From Bolinopsis microptera (taxonomy: Eukaryota > Ctenophora > Tentaculata > Lobata > Bolinopsidae), in assembly GCF_026151205.1 (NCBI RefSeq), contig NC_087084.1:8171394-8235393 (forward strand): a DNA stretch of 64,000 bases, given 5' to 3'. The notes under the pieces are model-generated. The model worked only from the letters and a program-made list of their open reading frames with translations. It was not told the origin of the DNA and did no database searches. Numbering within the stretch: the first letter of the stretch is position 1; each line of letters starts with the position of its first letter. Below are positions 63,663-64,000 of this stretch, in pieces. The position numbers and the translations under genes were made by a program.

Positions 63663-64000
63663 CTTACAGACAGGACTATGAGGGTTTCTGTAGAAGGACA
63701 ATGGTCCGAGGTTAAACATGTTTTATCTGGTGTTCCTCAGGGGTCAGTTCTAGGCCCTCTCCTATTCATTCTGTATATTAATGATTTGCCTGACCTTGTA
63801 AAAAATAAGATAAAGTTATTTGCTGATGATCTTAAATTAATTGGTAATGCAGCTAACCACGGTAGTGTTGCTGAAGATATCGAAGAATTAGAAGTTTGGG
63901 AAAGTATTTGGCTTTTACAATTTAATCCTGCCAAGTGCAAAGTAGTGCACATTAATTTTAACAACAATCCTAATTTAAATTATAAAGTAAATGGTATAGA

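Larger units (their letters stand above)
57393..64000 (+). pseudogene. CR1-like LINE ORF2 split by three insertions; runs off window
   Basis: Endonuclease: NIFYTNANGLFNKIDELKC, VICVTETHFSS, then a frameshift near 57680, CCIYRSTS, LLLGDFNLPNVLWETG (~57918) and GKSDHVGILVK. The frame stops being LINE at 58780, resumes at 61738 (the two parts are in frame), and gives SSGPDGVHPKLLK, LNYRPVSLTCILCKVYEKLV and HQHGFVKGKSCLSN up to ~62175. It resumes at ~63236 with LLETFDDILDIL and LLYFDFSKAFDTVPH, breaks again at ~63412, and resumes at ~63668 with RTMRVSVEGQW, SGVPQGSVLGPLLFILYIND and FADDLKLIG (FADD catalytic loop). The C-terminus lies beyond 64000. Apart from insertions it is well preserved. Confidence 0.9.

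Overview
The window is animal (metazoan) nuclear DNA. Genes are broken into short phase-matched exons with GT-AG introns. The conserved host genes are single-copy eukaryotic ones (an ING3-type PHD protein, TTC19, the proteasome chaperone PSMG3, an NDUFA1-like complex I subunit, an SLC18-like transporter). The intergenic DNA is AT-rich and crowded with non-LTR retrotransposons, inverted-repeat elements and microsatellites. The SUEL-lectin plus ephrin-receptor-like repeat genes fit a marine invertebrate, but the sequence alone does not fix the phylum. No tRNA, rRNA, CRISPR or bacterial-type operon was found.

Layout. 1-1.6 kb: nested MITE-like elements. 1.8-4.1 kb (minus): MFS transporter with one in-frame stop. 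5.3-7.3 kb: repeats, telomere-like DNA, then an open frame joining an AlkB-type dioxygenase to an SGNH esterase, probably a retrotransposon ORF1. 8.3-9.9 kb: 5'-truncated LINE with RNase H and clean target duplications. 11.3-15.5 kb: foldback element abutting a frameshifted CR1/L2-like LINE. 16.7-17.1 kb (minus): NDUFA1-like gene. 17.7-33.4 kb (minus): ING3, whose second visible intron holds a 12.3-kb transposon flanked by TTAA. 34.4-36.5 kb: another inverted-repeat element and simple repeats. 36.5-45.5 kb (plus): two tandem SUEL-lectin genes, the first decayed, the second a 13-exon gene with eight 162-nt repeat exons plus one longer repeat exon. 46.2-48.9 kb (minus): TTC19. 52.4-55.1 kb (minus): three small genes ending with PSMG3. 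55.6-64 kb: LINE wreckage, including one CR1-like element split by three separate insertions and running off the window.

The most notable structures are nested. Inside the ING3 intron the TTAA element has terminal repeats of roughly 0.65-0.7 kb. Its left repeat carries a 668-bp palindrome, and its body carries a coherent seven-exon gene of unknown family with an ankyrin-like segment. A full LINE sits in its right repeat, and that LINE's otherwise intact ORF is split by a 1,391-bp element with an exact 8-bp target duplication. Near the right end, a 2,954-bp palindrome built from inverted arrays of ~178-bp repeats interrupts a LINE with a 3-bp duplication. Exon coordinates were derived by hand from splice consensus and phase agreement, without transcript evidence.
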